The notes beneath the pieces were generated by a model. It was not told where the DNA came from and searched no databases. It worked only from the letters and a program-made list of their open reading frames with translations. A stretch of 64,000 nt of DNA from Verrucomicrobia bacterium LW23 (GTDB lineage: Bacteria; Verrucomicrobiota; Verrucomicrobiia; Methylacidiphilales; UBA1321). Within the stretch, counting starts at the first letter, position 1. The number at the start of each line of letters is the position of its first letter. This document shows, in pieces, positions 8,613-17,444 of this stretch. Made by a program: the position numbers and the translations under genes. Location of the stretch: NCBI GenBank assembly GCA_003054695.1, contig QAZA01000050.1, forward strand, positions 248,001-312,000. Direction: 5' to 3'.

Positions 8613-9902
8613 GTGCCTATCTTACAGCATTCGCAGTCGTTGTACCCCGGGGCTTTCGGGGCGTTGTTCAGAAGCGCTTTATTTGCGGCGCTTTATGTGG
8701 GGATGGGGGTATGCTGCTTTTCGGAGCAGGCGCCCGGGGCCGGGGGATCCGCCACAAATACGGCGCCGCCGGTTCCGCAGTCTCCTCCCGCTCCGCTCCC
8801 CGTTGTGCTCACCAGGCCGGGCGAGGACGAGCATGTGTGGCTGCGGGTTAAAGGGCGGCATATCGTGACATCGCCGCTGGCGGAGGGCGGGGAGCGGCCG
8901 TTTATTGCGTGCGGCATTGGGTATTGCCGGGACGTGATTATCAAGGCGCAGGATGAGGAGGTAATGAAGTTTTGCAGGGCCAAACATCTCAACACGGTGC
9001 GGCTCTCCTTTTACACGCGGTTTTTCAATAACAAAAAGGATAAGCCGATCGATATCGACGAGCATATCCGTACCTTCATTGCGCCTGTCGTCTCCGCGGC
9101 GCGCCGGCACAAGCTGTACGTTATTCTCGACGACCACGGCTACCTCTCCGCCGAGATTAACGAGGAGACCGCGCGCGATAAGCAGAAGGCGCGCCAGTGG
9201 GAGGAGCCGGATATCGCCGCATGGACGGCCGCCTGGGTCAAGGTGGCGCAGTATTTCAAGGACGAGCCCTACATCCTGGGCTACGAGCTGATGAACGAGC
9301 CGCACGACATCCCCGCCGAGGACGCCCGCGCCAAGCTCACCCGCTGCCTCAAGGCGGTGCGCGAGGTGGATCAGCGCCACATCATCCTGCTCAGCAATCA
9401 CAACTGGAGCCACTCGCGCGCCATGGAAAAATGCTGGGGCCCCGTCGCCACCACCGTGGACGCCCCGCACAATAACGTCGCCTTTACCTTCCACGACTAC
9501 CCCGAGGACGACCACCCGTGGAAGGTACAGCGCAACGTTACGGAGTTTATGCAAAAGCATAACGTGCCGGTCATGTGCACCGAATTCGGCGCCACGCACT
9601 GGAACAAGAGCGAGACGGTGTGCCGCGAGTTCCAGGCCGGCATGCTGGCCATGTGCGCCAAAAACGACATCGGCTGGATGATCTGGGCGCTTAAACGCCT
9701 GGAGGACAACCCCCGCGCCCCTTACAACGAAGTGGACAAAACCGGCCTCGGCCCGCCCAAAGTGTTCGACTCTTGCCCCTACAGCGATCTCTGGCCGCCG
9801 GTGGCGCGCATCATGGCCAGCTCATTTCCGAAGCTGCCGGCGCCGGCCGCCGCAACGCCTTCGCCCGAACCAGAGCCGGCCGAGGCCGGGACGGCAAAAT
9901 AG
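8613..9902 (+). CDS. Secreted GH5-family glycoside hydrolase (cellulase-like)
   Basis: A 429-residue beta-glycanase with an N-terminal hydrophobic segment (about residues 13-35) suggesting export, then a proline-rich linker. The GH5 fold is visible: LNTVRLSFYTRFF, KLYVILDDHGY, the acid/base Glu229 in YELMNEPHD, and the nucleophile Glu324 in VMCTEFGATHW. The C-terminus is Pro/Glu/Ala-rich. The start is uncertain: codon 8613 is GTG, and an ATG two bases upstream is out of frame. Likely substrates are beta-1,4-glucan or mannan. Related hairpin repeats lie on both sides of this gene. Confidence 0.85.
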   Translation: MPILQHSQSLYPGAFGALFRSALFAALYVGMGVCCFSEQAPGAGGSATNTAPPVPQSPPAPLPVVLTRPGEDEHVWLRVKGRHIVTSPLAEGGERPFIACGIGYCRDVIIKAQDEEVMKFCRAKHLNTVRLSFYTRFFNNKKDKPIDIDEHIRTFIAPVVSAARRHKLYVILDDHGYLSAEINEETARDKQKARQWEEPDIAAWTAAWVKVAQYFKDEPYILGYELMNEPHDIPAEDARAKLTRCLKAVREVDQRHIILLSNHNWSHSRAMEKCWGPVATTVDAPHNNVAFTFHDYPEDDHPWKVQRNVTEFMQKHNVPVMCTEFGATHWNKSETVCREFQAGMLAMCAKNDIGWMIWALKRLEDNPRAPYNEVDKTGLGPPKVFDSCPYSDLWPPVARIMASSFPKLPAPAAATPSPEPEPAEAGTAK

Positions 9903-10280
9903 GCGCGTCAGAGCCCCATCCCGCCTTGCTCTAGCGCAAAATCGACGCCCTGCAGAGCGTCAACAATCTGCTACTATCGTGGCGAATATGCCCCTTTTCC
10001 CTCCGTGTATTCCGTGGTGAATAGCTCCCCTTTTTAAACGGAGAGGCAACCACGGATGACACGGCTTGCACGGAGGGATGGAGAGATCCTGGCGTGAAAT
10101 TCGAGATGCCCTTTGCTTCCGACGTGGCAATCTTTCCGTCCTTGAGGCTGTCGACATTTGGCCTCCTCCCCCTTTACCCCCTTAGAGCGAGACATCTGCG
10201 AAGCCGTACTGCAGTTCGGAGGAGAATGTCTCGCTCTAAGGGGGGACGTAAGGAAGGTTGAACATCGTGGAAGCGACCCT

Positions 10281-10371
10281 CTTGGCGAAACTTTCCGCCC
10301 TTGGCGATGTTAACTGAAGGTCCGTAGATCCAAGGCAGATAGTATCGCCAAGGCCGGAAAGTTTCGCCAAG
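10281..10371. repeat. Hairpin repeat copy B, 28-bp arms
   Basis: The left arm at 10281-10308 (CTTGGCGAAACTTTCCGCCC onward) and the right arm at 10344-10371 are reverse complements over 28 bases with one mismatch, around a 35-base loop. It shares the TTGGCGA-N3-TTTCCG core with copies A and C. Confidence 0.75.
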
Positions 10372-10395
10372 GGGATGCAGCGGAAATGTCGACAG

Positions 10396-10471
10396 CCTCT
10401 TGGCGTTATAACTCCGTTCGATGGAAGGCGAGGGGAATTTTAACACCAAGGGCGGAAATATCGCCAAGAGG
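10396..10471. repeat. Hairpin repeat copy C (reverse orientation)
   Basis: The ends are CCTCTTGGCG and CGCCAAGAGG. Read in reverse complement, it aligns with copy A through TGGCGATNTTTCCG, then GTTAAAA, then CCCCTC. Upstream is the complement of the GAGGCTGTCGACATTT box. Confidence 0.65.
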
Positions 10472-10708
10472 GGACGGCCGAACGTGGAAATGTCATCAGC
10501 CTCTAAGTTGTACAGGTTATTGCGACTGCTGAGACGAGCACGTAATCCAGAGTAAAGTTTCCCTTCCCTCCGCCTACGCATTCCTACTGGCCATGCGGCG
10601 CGGCGGCGTGTAGATTGCGGGAAGTGCCCGGGGGTGACGTCCATGCCCAGCCTCCTCGGGACTCCACTCTCGACTCTATTTCCCTTCTCCCACACGCTCA
10701 CGCCCCCC

Positions 10709-11029
10709 ATGACGACGCGCCGCCCTATCAGCTCCGAGGATCTGGCCTCGCTGCGTTCCGCGCAGGAAGGCCTGGAGTTGGTATCGAAACTGCTGGACGA
10801 GACTACCAAGCGCTACCTGGCGCGGCTGCACGAGGAGCTGGACGACATCCGCGCCACCCTGGCCGAAGCGGAGCAGTCCGCCATGTCCGCCGCGCGCCGA
10901 CGCCGCCTGAGCCAGCTGCTGGAGATGCTGTCTCAAGTGGAGTTCCACCCGGAGAAGGGGCGCCGCAAGGAGCTCAAGAAGATCGACGAACTGATTGGCG
11001 AACTTCAGGACGTTTTGGGGCAGTGGTAA
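10709..11029 (+). CDS. Small helical (coiled-coil) protein of unknown function
   Basis: 106 residues from ATG 10709 (MTTRRPISSEDLASL). An in-frame ATG at 10634 would add 25 unconvincing residues. The sequence is almost entirely predicted helix with heptad-like leucines (LELVSKLLDETTKRYLARLHEEL…), strongly charged, and without membrane segments or cysteines. I do not recognise a family. It lies 45 bases upstream of the Ppx/GppA phosphatase on the same strand and may be co-transcribed with it. Confidence 0.6.
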   Translation: MTTRRPISSEDLASLRSAQEGLELVSKLLDETTKRYLARLHEELDDIRATLAEAEQSAMSAARRRRLSQLLEMLSQVEFHPEKGRRKELKKIDELIGELQDVLGQW

Positions 11030-11074
11030 GGGAGACAAACTTACGCCCAGGCAAGCCAAGAGAGAGCCACACGT

Positions 11075-12208
11075 ATGTCACACGCGAATGCACAGACACC
11101 ACCCGCCGCGCCTGCCGATCTCGCAGCAAGTGCTTTGCCTCCAGAGCCTTCCGCCGCGGCGCTGCTGAGCGCGGAGCCCCATGCCGGCGATCCCATCGCC
11201 GCGGCCACCCCGGCACTGGGGACACGCGCGGCCGCCTTTGATATCGGCAGCAACTCCGTAAAGCTCCTGATTGGCGAAGCCCTGCCCCCTGGCGCCGTGA
11301 CATCCGGCATGCCCCAGGGCGGTGAGTGGAAGGTGGTGGCTGAGGAAAGCATCGGCACCCGCCTGGCCGAGGATCTCATCCACTGCGGCGTGCTGAAGCA
11401 GGAGGCGATGGACCGCACCTACGACGCCCTCGCGCGCCTGCTCTCCATCGCCGAAGCCAACGGCGCCACCCGCCGTGCCGCGGTTGCCACCAGTGCCGTG
11501 CGGGACAGCAGCAACCGCAAGGCGTTTCTCAAGCGAGCCTCGGAGGTGCTGGGCTGCCAGGTCCGGCTCCTCTCCGGCGATGAAGAGGCCGAGACCACCT
11601 ACCTGGGCGTCGCGTCCGATCCCCACTGGCACCCGCGCGGCCTGTTTATGACGGAGATTGGCGGCGGCAGCGCCCAATGGGTGCAGGGCAGCACGCTGGG
11701 CATCGAGCAAAAACTGAGCCTCCCTCTCGGGGCCGTCCGCCTGCGCGAGCGCTTTATCGAGCACCACCCCGTGGGGCAGGAAGGCCTGCAGCGCCTGCTG
11801 GGTACCCTGCACGCCCAGCTGCAGCCCGCCCTGGCTTATTACACGCTGGGCGACCGCCTGTTTGTCGGCACCGGCGGCGTCGCCACCACCCTCGCGGCCA
11901 TTGACCTCAGCCTCGACACCTACGACCCATCCAAAACCGACCATTTTGTGATGACGCGCCACGAACTGGCCTCGCATCTGGACCGCCTCTCCAGCCTCAC
12001 CATGGATCAACTGCGGCGGGTTCCCGGCCTGCCCCTCAAGCGCACGGACCTCATCATCCCCGGCGGCGCCGTGCTCTACGTAACGATGGAAATAATTGGC
12101 GCGCACTCCGTTACAGCAAGCGTACGCGGCCTGCGCTACGGCCTTATGCGCCAGCTGCTGGGCCCCGTTACCACGCCCGACACCGCCGCGCAGGGCGCCG
12201 CCCCATAG
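11075..12208 (+). CDS. Ppx/GppA family phosphatase
   Basis: A 377-residue member of the sugar-kinase/Hsp70/actin fold that hydrolyses polyphosphate or pppGpp. The phosphate-binding loop AAFDIGSNSVKLLIGE starts at about residue 49 after a low-complexity Ala/Pro-rich leader. AVATSAVRDSSNRKAFL, LSGDEEAETTYLGV, EIGGGSAQWVQG and GTGGVATTLAA follow in the order expected of the family. It lacks the C-terminal HD domain of long exopolyphosphatases. Sequence alone does not decide between exopolyphosphatase and guanosine pentaphosphatase. Confidence 0.88.
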   Translation: MSHANAQTPPAAPADLAASALPPEPSAAALLSAEPHAGDPIAAATPALGTRAAAFDIGSNSVKLLIGEALPPGAVTSGMPQGGEWKVVAEESIGTRLAEDLIHCGVLKQEAMDRTYDALARLLSIAEANGATRRAAVATSAVRDSSNRKAFLKRASEVLGCQVRLLSGDEEAETTYLGVASDPHWHPRGLFMTEIGGGSAQWVQGSTLGIEQKLSLPLGAVRLRERFIEHHPVGQEGLQRLLGTLHAQLQPALAYYTLGDRLFVGTGGVATTLAAIDLSLDTYDPSKTDHFVMTRHELASHLDRLSSLTMDQLRRVPGLPLKRTDLIIPGGAVLYVTMEIIGAHSVTASVRGLRYGLMRQLLGPVTTPDTAAQGAAP

Positions 12209-12567
12209 CCGGTGGGATGCGGGCGCAAGGCAAGTCTGTGCAAGATCTTTCTCTAGTTGAAATTCACGGCTTGTCATTCTGCCACAGTCACGGCAAACTT
12301 TTCTGCAAGGATGGCGACTGCAAACTGACGCGATACGTCGCGGCAACGCGCTGTCACGCCTGACGCAGCTGAAGGCTCACGAGCGGCAACCGGAGTCCGG
12401 CCAACGGGTAACTCCCCCGGCTTATGGCGACGGATAGGGGACGGAAAAGCCTGAAACCCCGCTCCTCTACCCACGGGCGTGGCCGGCTGCGGATGGCGAT
12501 GACTGCCGGGAGATATTCCTTCAATCGCAGCCCATTGCCCTGTTTTCTTTCTGACGCAAAGGATGCC
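12209..12567 (+). other. Intergenic stretch between ppx-like and FHA genes
   Basis: There is no convincing gene in 359 bases. The part before the FHA gene is GC-rich and could fold, but I cannot match it to a known riboswitch. AAAGGA at 12558-12563 is a suitable ribosome binding site for the GTG at 12568. Confidence 0.4.
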
Positions 12568-13725
12568 GTGATCTTTAAACTTCGCCACCAAAAAACACAG
12601 CAGGCCATTCCCGTTCCACCGGGCGTACACGTTATCGGCCGGGATGATCAGGCCGATCTCCGCTTCGAAGACATCTCCATCAGCCGCCGCCACGCCCGCC
12701 TTACCAACGAGAATAATCTCATCCTGGTGGAGGACCTTGGCTCATCCAACGGCACCACCATTCGCGGGCAAAAGATATCCGCCCCTGTGGAGCTGAAGTT
12801 TGGCGATGTCGTCGACTTTGGCAACGCGTCCTTTCGTATCGAGCCCGAGGTGGTCGGCGAGATCTCGTCCTCGCCCCCGCCCGCCCTCAAACGCGGCCTC
12901 CAGCCTGTGGCGGTCCAGCCCAGCCTGAACCGCCAGACGGCCAAGCTGGAGCTGCCCCCCGCCTCCGGCGAGATTCCCCAGCCCCGCGCCCGCGTGGTAG
13001 CGGCGGCCCCCGTGCCGGAGGAGCCGCCCGTGTCGTCCTCCCGCGCGTCTCGCCGCATCGAGCTCCCACCCGCCGGCGAGAGCGGCCCGGTCTTCAACCC
13101 CAAGCCGCCCAGCTCCACTACGCCCAAGTCATCCGTGCCCGGTGTCGCAGGCCCCAACCTGGCTCCCGTGCCCAACCGCATGGAGGCGCTGCTGCCCAAA
13201 CTCTCCGGCCCCATGCCGGTGCCGAGCAAAACGCACCCGCCCATGCCCAACCCGGCGCTGGCCGCAGCCACGGCCGCCCCGGCTTCGCCCGCTGCACAAG
13301 TGCAGCTGCCCCTGGCGCCCCAGCAAGCGGAGGAGGAAGAAGATCCCGTGCCGGATCAGCAAAACGTGCGCACCGAGTACATCAACAACCCGGTGCCCCG
13401 CGCCCAGGGGCAAGGAGCGGCCTTCCCCCTTGCCGGCGGGCTTCCTCCCGAGCGCAACCCTTTCGCCGTCGCGGCACAAAAAAGCAAAGAGGCAGCCGCC
13501 GCCCAGCAACAGCTGGCTCCCCAGGCACCAGCGGATGCCGGCAGCGCGCCCGCCCTCGTCAACATGGTACCGGGAGGGCAGCAAAAGCAAGGCTGGCTGT
13601 CCGAGCGTCAGCAACTGCCTCTATGGCTCGTCGTCGGCCTGGCCTTCGGCACTGGCGTCAGCGTGGGCATCGTCATGGGTATCATCATCGTGCGCCTGCT
13701 GGTGCAAAACTCCAACCTCACCTAG
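12568..13725 (+). CDS. FHA-domain membrane protein
   Basis: 385 residues from GTG 12568, chosen because AAAGGA precedes it at good spacing and the FHA strand starts at once. The frame continues upstream to 12424 without recognisable sequence. The phosphothreonine-binding FHA domain is at about residues 1-85, with Arg25 (GRD), Ser39-Arg40-x-His42 and Asn61-Gly62. A proline- and alanine-rich linker of roughly 250 residues follows. One C-terminal membrane helix (LPLWLVVGLAFGTGVSVGIV) ends the protein. This layout suggests a tail-anchored protein presenting the FHA domain in the cytoplasm to a Ser/Thr-kinase target. No kinase is in the window. Confidence 0.85.
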   Translation: MIFKLRHQKTQQAIPVPPGVHVIGRDDQADLRFEDISISRRHARLTNENNLILVEDLGSSNGTTIRGQKISAPVELKFGDVVDFGNASFRIEPEVVGEISSSPPPALKRGLQPVAVQPSLNRQTAKLELPPASGEIPQPRARVVAAAPVPEEPPVSSSRASRRIELPPAGESGPVFNPKPPSSTTPKSSVPGVAGPNLAPVPNRMEALLPKLSGPMPVPSKTHPPMPNPALAAATAAPASPAAQVQLPLAPQQAEEEEDPVPDQQNVRTEYINNPVPRAQGQGAAFPLAGGLPPERNPFAVAAQKSKEAAAAQQQLAPQAPADAGSAPALVNMVPGGQQKQGWLSERQQLPLWLVVGLAFGTGVSVGIVMGIIIVRLLVQNSNLT

Positions 13726-13759
13726 GAGCGCTTCGCTCGCTCCACACAAGTCGTACCAC

Positions 13760-13779
13760 GCGACCGCCACCGCGGTCGC
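13760..13779. promoter_or_regulatory. Perfect GC hairpin just upstream of mobA
   Basis: GCGACCGC (13760-13767) and GCGGTCGC (13772-13779) form an 8-bp stem with a CACC loop, five bases before the mobA ATG. It may reduce translation or mark the end of the FHA transcript. There is no T-tract. Confidence 0.4.
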
Positions 13780-13784
13780 CACAC

Positions 13785-14462
13785 ATGGCCGACTCCTACC
13801 CCACCTTTACCGTTGTCAACGGCGCCGCCGCCACGCCGCCCACCTTCCAGGCGCTGCTGCTGGCAGGCGGCCGCTCCACCCGCATGGGCCCGGGCGCCGA
13901 CAAAGCCTTCCTGACCGACGGCGACGGCACCCCCCTCTACCTGCGCCAGCGCGCCCTGCTGCAATCCCTGCGGCCCAGCCGAATCCTCCTCTCTGCCAGG
14001 CCCGGCGTCAACTACACCTGGCCCGCCGAAGACATCCTGCTGGACGCCGCGCCCGACAACGGCCCCCTCGCGGCCATTGAGGCCCTTTCCCGCACCTGCC
14101 TGCCAGGCGATGTCCTCCCCCCTACCCTGGTCCTCGCCGTCGATCTCCCGCTCATGAGCGCCGAGCTTCTTCGTCTGCTGATCCCCCGCGAAAGCGCCAA
14201 CGCCCCCACGCAACCCGTTACCGGCAAAGTCTTTACGCTGGACGGCCGCCTCGAGCCCCTCGCCGCGCTCTATATCCCCGCCGTCCTCTACCTTGCCCAG
14301 GCCCGCTACCTCGAAGGCACGCGCGCCGTGCATTGCGTGCTGGAAGAAGCTATCGCCAAAGGACTTATGCATAGCGAGGAAGTCCCCGACGCGCTCCGCC
14401 CCTGCTTTCACAACCTCACCACCCCGGAAGACGCCGCCGCATGGACCGCCCTTTCGCCTTGA
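13785..14462 (+). CDS. mobA: Molybdenum cofactor guanylyltransferase (MobA-like NTP transferase)
   Basis: A 225-residue nucleotidyltransferase-fold protein. The GTP-binding signature LLLAGGRSTRMG-x4-K is at residues 25-40 and the metal-binding DLPLM motif near residue 120. MobA attaches GMP to molybdopterin. Close relatives such as MobA/CofC-type transferases share these motifs, so the substrate is inferred. moeA and a MOSC gene elsewhere in the window support molybdenum cofactor synthesis. ATG 13785 was chosen because upstream sequence overlaps the FHA gene's end. Confidence 0.75.
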   Translation: MADSYPTFTVVNGAAATPPTFQALLLAGGRSTRMGPGADKAFLTDGDGTPLYLRQRALLQSLRPSRILLSARPGVNYTWPAEDILLDAAPDNGPLAAIEALSRTCLPGDVLPPTLVLAVDLPLMSAELLRLLIPRESANAPTQPVTGKVFTLDGRLEPLAALYIPAVLYLAQARYLEGTRAVHCVLEEAIAKGLMHSEEVPDALRPCFHNLTTPEDAAAWTALSP

Positions 14463-14895
14463 CGACGCGCGGCCTCTACCCTACGCTACTTCGATTGTGA
14501 AGCCAGAAACGACACGCTCCCGCCACCTCCCCGCCTATGTCCCCGTCGCCGACATAGGCCCCATTATCGTGTCGATTAGCTAGGCTCTCCGGCGCGAATC
14601 TCCCCAGCCCCGGCAGAGCCCACCCCGTTTGCGGTGCCCGCCCGCCTGCGCATCCACGGCGCATCGCCCGTCAGCGCATTTGCTGACGCAAAGCCTGTCT
14701 CACAAGGCACCACCAGGCACCACCAGGAGATCTCCCGGCCGTAAAGCCTTGCGCCCCAACAGGCTGTACACCACCGGCCGCGACATCGTTTTTTCAATCT
14801 CTGTTCTTTTTCCCCACCCCCTCCATATGCCAGAATGGCGCACCCCCCCACGGCAACGCCCTTTCGCCGGCACCCCTCCCCCTCGACTGAAAGCC
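14463..14895 (+). promoter_or_regulatory. Structured 430-base leader region before cimA
   Basis: No gene is supported. It contains a nested inverted repeat: CGACACG (14510-14516) with CGTGTCG (14568-14574) encloses CCTATGTC/GACATAGG (14534-14558). A GTCAGC-GCATTT-GCTGAC hairpin lies at 14670-14687, and a direct duplication of GGCACCACCA near 14706-14725. These could be a terminator or a regulatory leader for cimA. I do not recognise a known T-box or leucine riboswitch. Confidence 0.45.
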
Positions 14896-16503
14896 ATGAA
14901 ACCGACAGTGAAACTTTACGACACCACCCTGCGCGACGGAGCCCAGGGCGAAGGCATCCACTTCTCTCTGGCCAACAAGCTCGCCATCGCGCGCCGGCTC
15001 GACGCCTTTGGTGTCCACTACATCGAGGGCGGCTGGCCCGGCTCCAACCAAAAAGACATCGAGTTTTTTGAGCAGGCCAAATCCATACGCTGGGCCCACG
15101 CCAAAATCGCCGCGTTCGGCAGCACGCGCCGCGCCAACGTGGCCGTGCAGGACGACCCGCAGGTGCGCCTCCTCCTCGAAGCCGAAGCCCCGGTCGTCAC
15201 CATCTTTGGCAAAACATGGCTCCTGCACGTGCTGGAAGTTCTGCGCACCACGCCCGAGGAAAACCTCGCGATGATCGCCGACACCGTGCGCTACCTCAAA
15301 AGCCACGGCCGCGAGGTCGTCTACGACGCTGAACACTGCTTCGACGGCTATAAGGACAGCCCCGACTACGCCATGGCATGCATGCAAGCCGCCGAGGCCG
15401 CCGGCGCCGACTACATCGTAGCCTGCGACACCAACGGCGGCACCCTGCCCCGCCAGACCGACCACGTCATCGCCGCCATGCGGGCCCGCCTCACCACCGC
15501 CCTGGGCATCCACACACACGACGACAGCGGCGTAGCCGTAGCCAACGCCCTGGCCGCCGTGGAGCAAGGCGCCACCCAGGTGCAGGGCACCATCAACGGC
15601 TTTGGCGAGCGCGTCGGCAACTGCAACCTCGTTACCGTTATGGCCAACCTGCAGCTTAAAATGGACCGCCCCGTGGTGCCGGACGCCAGCATGCGCCAGC
15701 TGCAGGACCTCGCCTTTTTCGTCGACGAAACCGCCAACCTGCGCCCCAATCCACGTGCTCCGTTCGTCGGCCAGACAGCCTTTGCCCACAAGGGCGGCAT
15801 GCACGTCAACGCCGTCAACAAAGTCGCGCGATCCTTCGAACACATTGAGCCTCAATCGGTTGGCAATCGCCAGCGAGTCCTCGTCGGCGAACTTGCCGGC
15901 CGCACCAACGTCATGCTCAAAGCGCGGGAACTCAACATACCCCTGGAAGAGAAGAGCGATGTCACCCGCGACATTTTAAATCAGGTCAAGGCCCTGGAAG
16001 CCGAAGGCTACGAGTTTGAAGGCGCCGACAGCTCCTTTGAACTATTGATGCGCAAGGCCTTACAACATCACAAGAATTACTTCGAGCTGCTGGAATACCA
16101 CGTCGGCATCGTCAACAACCCGCAATACGGCTACACCGATTGCGAAGCCACGATCAAGCTCCAGGTCAACGGCGAGCGCTTTTTTGAGGTGGCCGAAGGC
16201 GACGGCCCCGTCAACGCACTCGACGCCGCCCTGCGTAAAGCGTTGGTACGCAGCTACCCCGGCCTGGAGGCGCTTCGCCTCACGGACTACAAAGTGCGCA
16301 TCCTCGACTCCGCCTCCGGCACCGCAGCCCGCACCCGCGTCCTTATCGACTCCACCGACGGCACCAAATCCTGGACCACCGTTGGCGTCTCGGACAACAT
16401 CATTGAAGCAAGCTGGCGCGCACTTCGCGACAGCGTGGAGTACTTCCTCCTCAAAAACGAGGCCTCCACCGCCGCAGAGCCAGCGCTGACGGCTGCAGCT
16501 TAA
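14896..16503 (+). CDS. cimA: (R)-citramalate synthase
   Basis: A 535-residue HMGL-like aldolase that condenses pyruvate and acetyl-CoA into citramalate for threonine-independent isoleucine synthesis. The start MKPTVKLYDTTLRDGAQGEG carries the DTTLRDG metal-site motif. YIEGGWPGSN, IHTHDDSGVAVANAL, NGFGERVGNCNLV and the KGGMHVNAV segment match the citramalate/isopropylmalate synthase family. The C-terminal regulatory LeuA-dimer domain is present (residues about 400-520). The GGWPGSN and FGKTWLLHV features favour the CimA clade over LeuA. The longer upstream frame is not convincing. Confidence 0.88.
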   Translation: MKPTVKLYDTTLRDGAQGEGIHFSLANKLAIARRLDAFGVHYIEGGWPGSNQKDIEFFEQAKSIRWAHAKIAAFGSTRRANVAVQDDPQVRLLLEAEAPVVTIFGKTWLLHVLEVLRTTPEENLAMIADTVRYLKSHGREVVYDAEHCFDGYKDSPDYAMACMQAAEAAGADYIVACDTNGGTLPRQTDHVIAAMRARLTTALGIHTHDDSGVAVANALAAVEQGATQVQGTINGFGERVGNCNLVTVMANLQLKMDRPVVPDASMRQLQDLAFFVDETANLRPNPRAPFVGQTAFAHKGGMHVNAVNKVARSFEHIEPQSVGNRQRVLVGELAGRTNVMLKARELNIPLEEKSDVTRDILNQVKALEAEGYEFEGADSSFELLMRKALQHHKNYFELLEYHVGIVNNPQYGYTDCEATIKLQVNGERFFEVAEGDGPVNALDAALRKALVRSYPGLEALRLTDYKVRILDSASGTAARTRVLIDSTDGTKSWTTVGVSDNIIEASWRALRDSVEYFLLKNEASTAAEPALTAAA

Positions 16504-16507
16504 GTCA

Positions 16508-17383
16508 TTATAGCTCAGCACGATACGGCACGGAGTCCGCCGCTCCGCGCCGTGTCACGCTAATTGCCGCCGCGCGGCACGCCACCTCCAGACACTGACG
16601 CACAGGTTTCCCCTGAGCCACACCGGCCAGAAAATAGCCGATAAACGTATCGCCGGCCGCCGTCGTATCCACGGCATCCACCTTAAGCGCAGGCACTTGC
16701 AGCGACGCCTCGGCGTCTTCGTAACGCACGCCTTTGGAGCCAAGAGTCAACACAAGGCGCAACCCCGGCCAACGGGCCCTCAGCGCAACGGTAGCCGCAT
16801 CGGTATCCGCCGCATCGGCCAGTTCCATCGCTTCTCCTTCATTGACAAAGAGATAGTCCACGCAATCCCCCGGAATGTCCCTGCGGGAAGGCGACATTGG
16901 CGCCGGATTGTACGCCACAATAGCCCCTAGCTTGCGCGCGAGCGCCAGCGCTTCCGATACCCAGGCCGTCTCGTTCTGCGCCAGAAAGATGTCGCCAGGA
17001 CGCAAAGCCTTGCTCATCAGCGACATAAGCTCCTCGCGATCCATCGCCGTATTGGCTCCACCATGGATGATGATCGCATTCTGCCCCGAAGCATCTACCT
17101 GGATGATCGCGTGGCCCGTAGGCTCCTGCGAAGTTCCAAGATATTGCACATCAACACCTTCGGCCTTCAGCATATCGCGAAGCCAGCCACCATCCTCCCC
17201 TACCAGCCCCAGATGGCACACACTGGCCCCCGCCCTGGCCAATGCCACGGACTGGTTGAATCCCTTACCGCCCGCTCCACGCGTAAGTGACTGGCTGGCA
17301 AGTGTTTCCCCAGGACTCACAAAATGAGGCACCCCGTAGACGATATCGATATTGATCGACCCAAGATTGAGAATGGAAGGCAT
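16508..17383 (-). CDS. PfkB-family carbohydrate kinase (ribokinase-like)
   Basis: 291 residues from ATG 17383 (MPSILNLGSINIDIVYGV). The N-terminal RGAGGKGFNQSVALARAGA is the substrate-binding PfkB signature 1. The C-terminal DTTAAGDTFIGYF is signature 2 with the catalytic aspartate in AAGDTF. NPAPM and LTLGSKGVRY also match ribokinase. It probably phosphorylates ribose or a related sugar. It sits convergent with cimA and 61 bases downstream of the SGNH hydrolase gene. Confidence 0.85.
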   Translation of the reverse strand: MPSILNLGSINIDIVYGVPHFVSPGETLASQSLTRGAGGKGFNQSVALARAGASVCHLGLVGEDGGWLRDMLKAEGVDVQYLGTSQEPTGHAIIQVDASGQNAIIIHGGANTAMDREELMSLMSKALRPGDIFLAQNETAWVSEALALARKLGAIVAYNPAPMSPSRRDIPGDCVDYLFVNEGEAMELADAADTDAATVALRARWPGLRLVLTLGSKGVRYEDAEASLQVPALKVDAVDTTAAGDTFIGYFLAGVAQGKPVRQCLEVACRAAAISVTRRGAADSVPYRAEL

Positions 17384-17444
17384 GTCAGGCACTAGTGCGA
17401 TGCAATTTTTTGTCACATTGGCACCGCCCCACCCACACGCAAGC

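Larger units (their letters stand above)
9903..10708. repeat. Repeat-rich intergenic region downstream of the cellulase
   Basis: There is no credible gene in about 800 bases. It contains four structures. 9999-10078 is an inverted repeat of CCCTCCGTG…CCGTGGT and its complement. 10177-10195/10226-10244 is a perfect 19-bp inverted repeat (CCCCTTAGAGCGAGACAT core). 10281-10308/10344-10371 is a hairpin with 28-bp arms. 10396-10471 is a further copy with CCTCTTGGCG ends. The last two share sequence with 8293-8385. The box GAGGCTGTCGACATTT occurs near 10143-10158, as its complement near 10384-10399, and degenerately at 10487-10503. Confidence 0.7.

Noticed and set aside
10174-10809. 211-codon ORF on the minus strand in the repeat zone
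   Set aside because: It spans hairpin repeats and the opposite-strand coiled-coil gene, with no domain resemblance.
14629-14895. N-terminal extension of cimA
   Set aside because: It overlaps hairpins and has no homology-like sequence; MKPTVKLYDTT is the family's usual start.
16860-16900. GGGACA palindrome copy in the ribokinase gene
   Set aside because: Only one arm (TGTCCCTG) is present and the other arm is not complementary.
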